A stretch of DNA of 64,000 bases from Leptothrix sp. (in: b-proteobacteria). GTDB taxonomy: Bacteria; Pseudomonadota; Gammaproteobacteria; Burkholderiales; Burkholderiaceae_C. The position numbers and the translations under genes were made by a program. The stretch is taken from positions 62,001-126,000 of the forward strand of contig PNKV01000004.1 in NCBI GenBank assembly GCA_013822685.1, written 5' to 3'. A model generated the notes under the pieces. It worked only from the letters and a program-made list of their open reading frames with translations, was not told the DNA's origin and did no database searches. Shown here one piece after another: positions 57,651-64,000 of this stretch. Numbering within the stretch: position 1 is the first letter of the stretch; every line of letters begins with the position of its first letter.

Positions 57651-60167
57651 ATGGAGGGCCTGAGCACCCAGCAAGCCCTGGCCCTGCGCCAGACGCACGG
57701 CCCCAACGCGCTGGCCATCCAGCAGACGCGGCCGCTGTGGCGTTCGGCGCTGGAGGTGGCGCGCGAGCCCATGTTCCTGTTGCTCATGGCCTGCCTGGTG
57801 CTGTACTTCCTGATCGGCGATTGGCAGGAGGGCCTGGCCCTGATGGTGTCGGTGGTGGCCGTGATGGGCATCACCCTGGTGCAGGAGCGGCGCACCGAGC
57901 GGGCCCTCGATGCCCTCAAGGACCTGGCCAGCCCCCGGGCCCTGGTCATCCGCGATGGCCAGCGGCAGCGCATCGATGCCCAGGCGCTGGTGCCGGGCGA
58001 CCTCATGGTGCTGCTCGAAGGTGACCGCGTGCCCGCCGATGGCGTGCTGGTCCAGGCCAACAACCTGCAGACCGACGAGTCGCTGCTCACCGGCGAATCG
58101 GTGCCGGTGGACAAACAGGCTACCACCCTGCCAGGGCCCTGGTCCATGGCGCCTCCAGGTGATGGCAGTGCCTCGTTTGTGTACTCGGGCGCCCTGGTGG
58201 TGCAAGGCCAGGGCTTTGCGCAGGTGCTGGCAACCGGCGCCCACAGCGAGATCGGCCGGATCGGTGGCGCGCTGAGCCTGATCGAGACCGGGCGCACGCC
58301 TTTGCAGGAAGCCACCCGCCACATGGTTCGCGGCGTGGCGGCAGGCGTGCTGGTGCTGGGCGTGGCGGTCCTGCTGGTCATGGGCCTGACCCGCGGTGAC
58401 TGGGTGCAGGCCGCGTTGGCCGCCATCGCCTGGTCCATGGCCTTGCTGCCGGAAGAGTTCCCCGTGGTGCTGACCATCTTCCTGGCCCTGGGCGCCTGGC
58501 GCATGTCGCGCCACCATGTCCTCACACGCCGCATGCCGGCCCTGGAAACTTTGGGGGCCGCCACCGTGTTGTGCGTGGACAAGACCGGCACCCTCACCGA
58601 AAACCGCATGCGCGTGGTCCGGCTGGCCTTGGCCGGCGCGCTGGAGCAGGCATGGGCGCTGGACGACGCTGCCCAATGGCCGCCTCGGTTTGCCGAACTG
58701 GTGGACCTGGCCGTGCTGTCCAGCCGCCGCGAGCCTTTCGATCCCATGGAGGTGGCGATCCACGCGATCAAGCCGGCAGGATCGCTGCACGACGATTGGA
58801 TGCTGGCACGGGAGTACCCCTTGGCGCCGGAGCTGCTGGCTGTATCGCGGGTTTGGCAAGCCCCGGGCACCGATCACCAACTGATCGCCACCAAGGGCGC
58901 CCCCGAGGCGATTGCCAGCCTGTGCCACCTGCCGCCCGAACTGGTGCAGGCGCTGCTGGCCCAGGTGCAGCGCATGGCGGGGCAAGGCCTGCGCGTGCTG
59001 GGCGTGGCGCGGGCCCGCACGCCCTTGGGCCCATTGGCCGCGTCCGTACGCGACTTTGATTTCGAGTTCGTGGGCCTGATCGCGCTGGCCGACCCGGTGA
59101 GGGCCGAGGTGCCCCAGGCCATGGCGCAATGCCGCCAAGCCGGCATCCGCATCATCATGATCACCGGCGACTACCCGGCCACGGCCAGCAGCATCGCCCG
59201 CCAGGCCGGCATTGGCGGGGCCGATGGCACGCTGGGTTGCTTGACGGGGGCCGAGGTGGCCCAGATGGACGATGCTCAACTGCGCGAGGCGATGCAGTTC
59301 ACGCACGTCATCGCGCGGGCCACGCCGCAGCTCAAGCTGCGCATCGTCCGGGCTCTGCAGGCCCGTGGCGAGGTGGTCGCCATGACCGGCGATGGCGTCA
59401 ACGACGCGCCGGCTTTGCGCGCGGCGGACATCGGCATCGCCATGGGCGGCCGGGGCACCGACGTGGCCCGGGAGGCGTCCGACCTCATCCTGACCGACGA
59501 CCGCTTTTCGTCCATCGTCGAGGCCATCCGCTTGGGCCGCCGCATCTACGCCAACCTGACCAAGGCCAGCGGCTACATCGTGGCCGTTCACATCCCCATC
59601 GCGGGCCTGGCCCTGTTCCCGGTGCTGATGGGCGGGCCGCTGATGCTGCTGCCCATCCATGTGGCCTTCCTAGAGTTGATGATTGATCCGGCCTGCTCGA
59701 TCGCCTTCGAGGCCGAGCCCGAAGAGGCCCGCGCCATGCGCGAGCCGCCGCGGCGTGGCCCCACGTCCTTGTTTGGCGCCTCGGGCATCTGGCCTTGGGT
59801 GTTCCAAGGCGTGCTCTTGTTGTCGGCGGTGCTGTTGGTCCATGAATGGGCCCGCCACCACACCGATGACGTGGCGCAAGTCCGCGCCCTGAGCTTTGCC
59901 ACACTGGTGCTGGGCAACATGGCGCTGATCCTGAGCCGGCGCGCCGGTGGGCAGGCCAACCGCGCAATGTGGGCCGTGGTCGGCGGCACCGGCCTGGTGC
60001 TGGCTCTGATCCTGTCCTGGCCTTTGCTGCGCGGCCTGTTCGGTTTGGCGTGGCCTGGCGGGCAGGCCGCGTTGGCCTGTGCTTTGGTGGGGGCCCTGTT
60101 GTGGCCGGCGCTGATGGCGGTCAGGGCGTTTGATTCAGGTCAAACGGCACGCCCTGCGGGGCCTTAA
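57651..60167 (+). CDS. P-type cation-transporting ATPase (P2-like) with PEEFP motif
   Basis: This 838-residue ATPase has a short cation-ATPase N-terminus, an actuator domain with LQTDESLLTGESVPVDK, and the phosphorylated Asp310 in CVDKTGTLTENRM. ATKGAPEAI lies in the nucleotide domain, MTGDGVNDAPALRAADIGIA in the hinge, and six C-terminal helices follow. The fourth helix reads LLPEEFPVVL (P267-P271), where Ca2+ pumps have PEGLP, so the ion is uncertain. It starts two bases after phaC and shares its transcript. Mg2+, Ca2+ or K+ remain possible substrates. Confidence 0.92.
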   Translation: MEGLSTQQALALRQTHGPNALAIQQTRPLWRSALEVAREPMFLLLMACLVLYFLIGDWQEGLALMVSVVAVMGITLVQERRTERALDALKDLASPRALVIRDGQRQRIDAQALVPGDLMVLLEGDRVPADGVLVQANNLQTDESLLTGESVPVDKQATTLPGPWSMAPPGDGSASFVYSGALVVQGQGFAQVLATGAHSEIGRIGGALSLIETGRTPLQEATRHMVRGVAAGVLVLGVAVLLVMGLTRGDWVQAALAAIAWSMALLPEEFPVVLTIFLALGAWRMSRHHVLTRRMPALETLGAATVLCVDKTGTLTENRMRVVRLALAGALEQAWALDDAAQWPPRFAELVDLAVLSSRREPFDPMEVAIHAIKPAGSLHDDWMLAREYPLAPELLAVSRVWQAPGTDHQLIATKGAPEAIASLCHLPPELVQALLAQVQRMAGQGLRVLGVARARTPLGPLAASVRDFDFEFVGLIALADPVRAEVPQAMAQCRQAGIRIIMITGDYPATASSIARQAGIGGADGTLGCLTGAEVAQMDDAQLREAMQFTHVIARATPQLKLRIVRALQARGEVVAMTGDGVNDAPALRAADIGIAMGGRGTDVAREASDLILTDDRFSSIVEAIRLGRRIYANLTKASGYIVAVHIPIAGLALFPVLMGGPLMLLPIHVAFLELMIDPACSIAFEAEPEEARAMREPPRRGPTSLFGASGIWPWVFQGVLLLSAVLLVHEWARHHTDDVAQVRALSFATLVLGNMALILSRRAGGQANRAMWAVVGGTGLVLALILSWPLLRGLFGLAWPGGQAALACALVGALLWPALMAVRAFDSGQTARPAGP
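60130..60143 (+). promoter_or_regulatory. FNR-type box before the universal stress protein gene
   Basis: TTGAT-TCAG-GTCAA, extended by T and A outside, fits TTGA-N6-TCAA. It lies in the end of the ATPase gene. A TAACAT -10 element at 60165-60170 gives a start near 60177, about 41 bases from the box centre, the class II FNR position. Confidence 0.65.
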
Positions 60168-60199
60168 CATCACCCATCCTCAACGCCTTGGAGCACTGC

Positions 60200-60622
60200 A
60201 TGAAGATCCTGATGCCTGTCGATGGAAGCGACTACACCAAGCGCATGCTGGGCTACATCGCCGCGCATGATGAGTTGCTGGGCTCCCAGCACGAGTTCAC
60301 CGTGCTCACGGTGGTGCCCCAGCTGCCCGCTGGCGTGACCAGCTTCCTGGACCGGGCCATGGCCGACACCTATTACGACGATTGCGCCCAGGAAGTGCTG
60401 CGCCCCATCAAGGCCTTCACCGACCAGAAGGGCTGGAACGTGCAGCTGGTCAGCCGCCGGGGCCATGCCGCCGACGTGGTCGCGCAGTTCGCCGAAGAGA
60501 ACCCCATGGACCTGATTGTGATGGGCACCCATGGGCGTTCAGCCTTTGGCAACGTGGTGCTGGGGTCGGTGACCACTGGCGTGCTGGCGCGCAGCAAGGT
60601 GCCCGTGCTGCTGGTGCGGTGA
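60200..60622 (+). CDS. Universal stress protein (UspA family)
   Basis: This is a 140-residue single Usp domain: KILMPVDGSDYTKRMLGYI at the start and the ATP-binding GTHGRSAFGNVVLGSVTTGV with VPVLLV at the end. The G-2x-G-9x-G(S/T) motif is present, so nucleotide binding is likely. It helps survival under starvation or oxygen limitation in relatives. GGAG lies seven bases before the ATG at 60200. It has its own predicted FNR-type promoter in the end of the ATPase gene. Confidence 0.94.
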   Translation: MKILMPVDGSDYTKRMLGYIAAHDELLGSQHEFTVLTVVPQLPAGVTSFLDRAMADTYYDDCAQEVLRPIKAFTDQKGWNVQLVSRRGHAADVVAQFAEENPMDLIVMGTHGRSAFGNVVLGSVTTGVLARSKVPVLLVR

Positions 60623-60633
60623 ACCGCCGTTGA

Positions 60634-61359
60634 TCAGTCCGTCTTGAACACGTTGCGAACGTGGGCCACCAGTTCAGCCTGATCGGGCGTGGCACTCTTG
60701 CCCGTGGTGGACAACTTCATCCATTGGCGCAGACCAGCCCAGGCCGAGAGGTTGTGCTTGAGCACCGATTCCAGGTCGGCCTTGAAGCCCTCATGTGACC
60801 AGGCGATGGCCGTGTGGATGGCGGTGCCCACCAGCCCGCTGGCCGCCAGCTTCACGTCGATGTCAGAGCTCAACTGGGGGTAGAAGCCCTGCGTCAGGGT
60901 CTGGATCACGTGCTGGTAGGTCAGCAGCTCCGAGCGGCCGTCGCGCATCTTCAGGTTTTCCATCCACACGCAGTCGATGAGCACGATCTGAACCCGGCGC
61001 GGGTCGTCTTTCATGAACTGCAGAAAAGCGCGCAGCCCTGCTTCCAGCATGGCGCGCTCGTTCAACGGCGCCTGGGTGATGGCATTGCGGATGGTGTCCA
61101 TCAGGCCCTGGATGAGCTGCTTGCACACCGTGTCGAACACATCTTGGGTGTTGCGGAACGATTCGTAGAAGTAGCGCTCGCTCAAGCGTGCCTGGGCGCA
61201 CAGGTCGCGCATGGTGGCTTGTGCGAAACCCAGCCGCCCGAACACATCGATCCCTGCCTCGATCAGCCGCTCACGGCGCAGCCTGGCACGCTCTTCCTGG
61301 GGCACGCCCGAGTACATGCGCGATTTCAGCAAGTCTGGCGATGAGGGCGGCAAAGACAT
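60634..61359 (-). CDS. TetR-family transcriptional regulator
   Basis: This 241-residue protein has a TetR helix-turn-helix at residues about 20-70 (LIEAGIDVFGRLGFAQATMR, DLCAQARLSERYFYESFRNT) and a helical ligand domain with DDPRRVQIVLIDCVWMENLK. YFYESFRN is a common ending of the recognition helix. The ATG at 61359 is the likely start; the frame extends upstream through unconserved sequence. It is divergent from the lipase gene 245 bases away and may control it. The ligand is unknown. Confidence 0.88.
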   Translation of the reverse strand: MSLPPSSPDLLKSRMYSGVPQEERARLRRERLIEAGIDVFGRLGFAQATMRDLCAQARLSERYFYESFRNTQDVFDTVCKQLIQGLMDTIRNAITQAPLNERAMLEAGLRAFLQFMKDDPRRVQIVLIDCVWMENLKMRDGRSELLTYQHVIQTLTQGFYPQLSSDIDVKLAASGLVGTAIHTAIAWSHEGFKADLESVLKHNLSAWAGLRQWMKLSTTGKSATPDQAELVAHVRNVFKTD

Positions 61360-61603
61360 CGCGGTGGGCCAAGAGTGTTGTTCACCAAGCTTACACGACG
61401 ATGACAGGCCCATCTTGGGGCGTTTTGTCGTCCAAAACCCCATGGCCGCCCCGGGTCCCGCAGTCATGGGGGACGCTCCGTCACCCGCAGGAAAACCCTC
61501 TGCAAAACTGCGTGATCAATTTGTCAGACTCGGCTCACGCGATTACCGATCGCCGTCAACCGTTCGATGGTTGGCTCGGCAAATTCAAATTGGAGAGAGA
61601 GCC

Positions 61604-63397
61604 ATGACCCAAAAATTCTTGCGCAAGCCCGCCCTGGCCTTGCCCTTGGCCGCCCTGGCGTTCGCAGTGACTTCCGCCTGCGCAGCCCCCGTTGTCGGCC
61701 CTTCGGGCATCGCCTTCTACACGGCGCCTGCCAGCCTCACCGGCGTGCATGGCGACCTGATTTCCTACCGCACGGCCACGGTCAACCTGGGTGCCAATGC
61801 CCCGGCCACCAAAGCCTGGAACGTGATGTACCAATCGACCGATTCGGTGGGCGCGGCCAATGTGGTCACCGGCACCGTGATCGTCCCCACGACGGCATGG
61901 GCCGGCACGGGCGAGCGTCCGATCATTGCTTACGCCGTGGGCACCCATGGCCTGGCCCAGCCTTGCGCGCCTTCGTTGCAGCTGGCCGGTGGCACCGACT
62001 ATGAAGCCGCCAACATCGCCGCTGCCCTGAAGGCCGGTTATGCCGTGCTGGTCACCGACTACGCTGGTTACACCACGGGCAGCACGCCCACTTACCTGGC
62101 CGGCGCCTCGCAAGGCAATGCCGTGCTGGACATCGTCCGCGCTGCCAGCCAAGTGCCTTCGGTGGGCCTGAGCCCCACCGCCAAGACCGCCATCTGGGGT
62201 TACTCGCAGGGCGGACAAAGCGCCTCGTGGGCCGCTGAACGCAAGGCCACTTACGCGCCGAGCCTGAACCTGGTGGCCGTGGCCGCTGGCGGAACGCCCG
62301 CTGACTTCATCACCACCGCCAAGTACCTGGACGGCTCCAACGGCGCCTCCTTCCTGTTCGGCGGCGTGATTGGCCTGGGCGAGCAATACCCCGAGCAGAT
62401 CCCATTGAACACCCTGGCCAACGCCAATGGCCAGGCCGCCATCGCCCGTGGCAAATCGCAGTGCGTGTTCGAGTCGCTGTTCGACCTGATGAACGACAGC
62501 CTGTCCGAGTACACGGTGGGCAACCAGTCGCTGGACCAGTTGTTGACCGTGCCTGCGATCAACGCCACGCTGAAGGCGCAGAACCTGGGTTCCACCAAGG
62601 TGCCGGTGCCGCTGTACCAGTACCACGGTCAGGCCGACGAGTTCATCCCCATCGAACAGCATGTGGCCCTGAAGAAGCAGTACTGCGCCAAGTTCAGCAA
62701 CGTGACTTTCGACGTGTACCCCAGCGAGCACATCGTGACCCAGTTCCAGGCTGCACCGACCGTGCTGACCTGGTTGGGTGACCGCTTCGCCGGCAAGTCC
62801 ACGCTGGGCACCTGCCTGACGTTCAACGCCGAACCCAAGTCGACGGCCAACCCGAACAAGGGCAACTTCGTCGTCTCGCTCAAGAGCTGGCCTTTGAAGG
62901 CCACCGTGGGCCTGAAGACGCTGGGCCAGACCGTCTACCTGCCGACCACCTCGACCTTCTCGGCCGAGACCGACATCACCGCCCAACGCCTGACGGGCAA
63001 CCTGTCGGTGCCTAACTTCAGCCAGTCGATCAAGATCCTGGGCATTGGCTCGCAGGTCGGCCTGAAGATCACGCCGGTGGGCGACGCCACGGGCACGGTC
63101 ACGCTGGACAACGCCGGTCAGTTGCATGTGCATGGCGTGGCCAAGGCCAACATCTCGGTCACTTCGCTGTCCGGCCTGCCGATTGGTGAGTGCAAGACGG
63201 TGACGCCGGTCGAGTTCCCCATCAACTTCGACGGCCCCGTGTCGTCGCTGGGCAATGGCAACCTGACCTTCACGGGCACGACGACCTTCCCACAGCTGAA
63301 GGGCTGCGGCGTGTCGGCGATCCTGTCGGCTGTGATGTCCGGCCCTGGCCAGACCTACTCGTTCACCGTGGCACCGCCCGCTCCCAAGAAGTATTGA
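61604..63397 (+). CDS. Secreted lipase/esterase (LIP-type) with extra C-terminal domain
   Basis: This 597-residue exported protein has a signal peptide ending near ACAA (residue 26). An alpha/beta-hydrolase domain follows with the nucleophile Ser201 in IWGYSQGGQSASWAA, the acid in YHGQADEFIPIEQH and His in YPSEHIVTQF. The pattern, including TDYAGYTTG, is that of secretory (LIP) lipases more familiar from actinobacteria and fungi. Residues about 420-597 form a beta-rich domain with ETDITAQRLTGNLSVPNF and TTFPQLKGCG, seen with such lipases. GGAGAGAG precedes the ATG. Substrates are probably acylglycerols or polyesters. Confidence 0.88.
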   Translation: MTQKFLRKPALALPLAALAFAVTSACAAPVVGPSGIAFYTAPASLTGVHGDLISYRTATVNLGANAPATKAWNVMYQSTDSVGAANVVTGTVIVPTTAWAGTGERPIIAYAVGTHGLAQPCAPSLQLAGGTDYEAANIAAALKAGYAVLVTDYAGYTTGSTPTYLAGASQGNAVLDIVRAASQVPSVGLSPTAKTAIWGYSQGGQSASWAAERKATYAPSLNLVAVAAGGTPADFITTAKYLDGSNGASFLFGGVIGLGEQYPEQIPLNTLANANGQAAIARGKSQCVFESLFDLMNDSLSEYTVGNQSLDQLLTVPAINATLKAQNLGSTKVPVPLYQYHGQADEFIPIEQHVALKKQYCAKFSNVTFDVYPSEHIVTQFQAAPTVLTWLGDRFAGKSTLGTCLTFNAEPKSTANPNKGNFVVSLKSWPLKATVGLKTLGQTVYLPTTSTFSAETDITAQRLTGNLSVPNFSQSIKILGIGSQVGLKITPVGDATGTVTLDNAGQLHVHGVAKANISVTSLSGLPIGECKTVTPVEFPINFDGPVSSLGNGNLTFTGTTTFPQLKGCGVSAILSAVMSGPGQTYSFTVAPPAPKKY

Positions 63398-63420
63398 TCT
63401 TCGGGGTGTGAACTGAAATC

Positions 63421-63455
63421 GAGGCCGGCCCCCTGCAAGACAGGCGGCCGGCCTC
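63421..63455 (+). terminator. Hairpin terminator after the lipase gene
   Basis: A ten-pair stem (GAGGCCGGCC with GGCCGGCCTC) encloses a second four-pair stem (CCTG/CAGG). It begins 24 bases after the lipase stop. A run of six T lies 15 bases further on, so termination may involve a second small structure. Confidence 0.65.
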
Positions 63456-63568
63456 TTGCCTTGCGCGGGTTTTTTCTCGTTCGGGTTTCATCGGACTGTG
63501 CATTGGGCTGAGCGTGTGCACACTGTTCTGCGCCAACGATTTGGCGCAACAAGCTAAGGATTCGAAAA

Positions 63569-64000
63569 ATGGCACAAGTTCAAGTGGCGCGCAGCGCGGG
63601 CAAACAATGGTTCGCCTTGCTGGCCCTGATTGGCGTGGCGATGGCGGCCGTGCTGTGGTGGTGGTCTCACCGTGACGACGCCGCCATGGGCGAAACGGTG
63701 GCGGCCACCGAGCCCGCCCCCGAGACCCAGGCCGTGGCCCTGATCAAAACGGGTGCTGCGGCACCGCAAACGGCGGTCATGCCCACCACCGATGCCGGCC
63801 TGGCGGCCCAGCAAGCGGCAGCAGCCGAGGTGGTGGCACGCACACCGGCCATGAAGCCGATCACGGGGCCTGTTACTGAGCGCCCCGAGTTCGTGTCCGA
63901 GATGGAATGGTCGATGCTGAAAGGTGTGGCGCAGCAAAACCCCACGCCAGACGTGGAGCTCACACGTCTGGTCAACAAGCTGCGCTTCATGAAACAGCTG
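63569..64000 (+). CDS. Membrane-anchored protein, C-terminus cut by window edge
   Basis: The frame runs from an ATG at 63569 to the window edge, 144 residues without a stop. AAGGA lies eight bases before the start. A single membrane helix (WFALLALIGVAMAAVLWWW, residues 14-32) is followed by a long Ala/Pro/Thr-rich stretch and then by a more conserved-looking segment with FVSEMEWSMLKGV and LTRLVNKLRF. This shape resembles that of lipase-specific foldases, which are encoded after lipase genes. The foldase signature is not visible in the part present, so no function is assigned. Confidence 0.65.
   Translation, partial: MAQVQVARSAGKQWFALLALIGVAMAAVLWWWSHRDDAAMGETVAATEPAPETQAVALIKTGAAAPQTAVMPTTDAGLAAQQAAAAEVVARTPAMKPITGPVTERPEFVSEMEWSMLKGVAQQNPTPDVELTRLVNKLRFMKQL

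Noticed and set aside
61510..61540. Inverted repeat GCGTGA/TCACGC upstream of the lipase as a TetR operator
   Set aside because: Arms are only six bases with a 19-base spacer, too weak for a TetR operator call.

Overview
The window looks like chromosome from a GC-rich betaproteobacterium of the order Burkholderiales (Comamonadaceae/Sphaerotilaceae-like). This is inferred from base composition and gene content: a type VI secretion locus with TagJ, a poly-hydroxyalkanoate synthase, a PEP-CTERM protein, DUF3348/DUF802/DUF2894 genes and a two-partner secretion pair. Coding density is high, with no gene-free stretch over 300 bases. I saw no tRNA, rRNA, CRISPR array, insertion sequence or prophage.

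Layout. 1-13266 (minus strand) is most of a type VI secretion system: tssA-tssB-tssC-hcp-hcp2-tagJ-tssE-tssF-tssG-tssH. It is followed by a predicted M35 zinc metallopeptidase, an overlapping lipoprotein gene and a gene cut by the window edge; those three resemble an effector/immunity tail. A chemoreceptor with a CheR-tethering C-terminus lies upstream (13529-15301). 15458-24813 is a mixed region: AmpG-like permease, M48 protease, a YqcI/YcgG (GntA-like) haem enzyme coupled to a DUF1989 protein, metallo-beta-lactamase-fold hydrolase, CBS protein, glutathione S-transferase, PEP-CTERM protein, ClpP/SppA-fold membrane protein and a periplasmic solute-binding protein.

24970-28991 is a tightly overlapping four-gene operon, DUF3348-DUF802-OmpA/MotB-like-DUF2894. 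Its two middle products have the hallmarks of a MotA/MotB (TolQR/ZorAB) ion-driven motor. I regard it as the best candidate here for an undescribed machine. An SDR enzyme, a Crp/Fnr regulator, an acyltransferase and small membrane or periplasmic proteins follow.

32971-38953 holds a catabolic-looking unit (pirin, isochorismatase-like hydrolase, YtcJ-like amidohydrolase, MFS transporter fused to a monooxygenase-like domain). It is divergent from a LysR regulator whose start lies in a 9-bp inverted repeat. 38961-43993 is a two-partner secretion pair, an adhesin-like TpsA with GLUG repeats and its TpsB pore. Divergent from it, 44209-48576 encodes a complete stressosome (RsbR, RsbS, RsbT and an RsbX-like phosphatase) followed directly by a hybrid histidine kinase, behind a perfect CRP-type box placed 41.5 bp from the predicted start of transcription.

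48625-60622 contains a YebC-family protein, a membrane histidine kinase, a K+-channel-like protein, a NemR-like repressor with its old-yellow-enzyme reductase, a sirtuin, and a set of alcohol dehydrogenase, PHA synthase, P-type ATPase and universal stress protein. The last set carries two FNR-type boxes, suggesting induction under low oxygen. The window ends with a TetR regulator, a secreted lipase with an extra C-terminal domain, and the start of a membrane-anchored protein.
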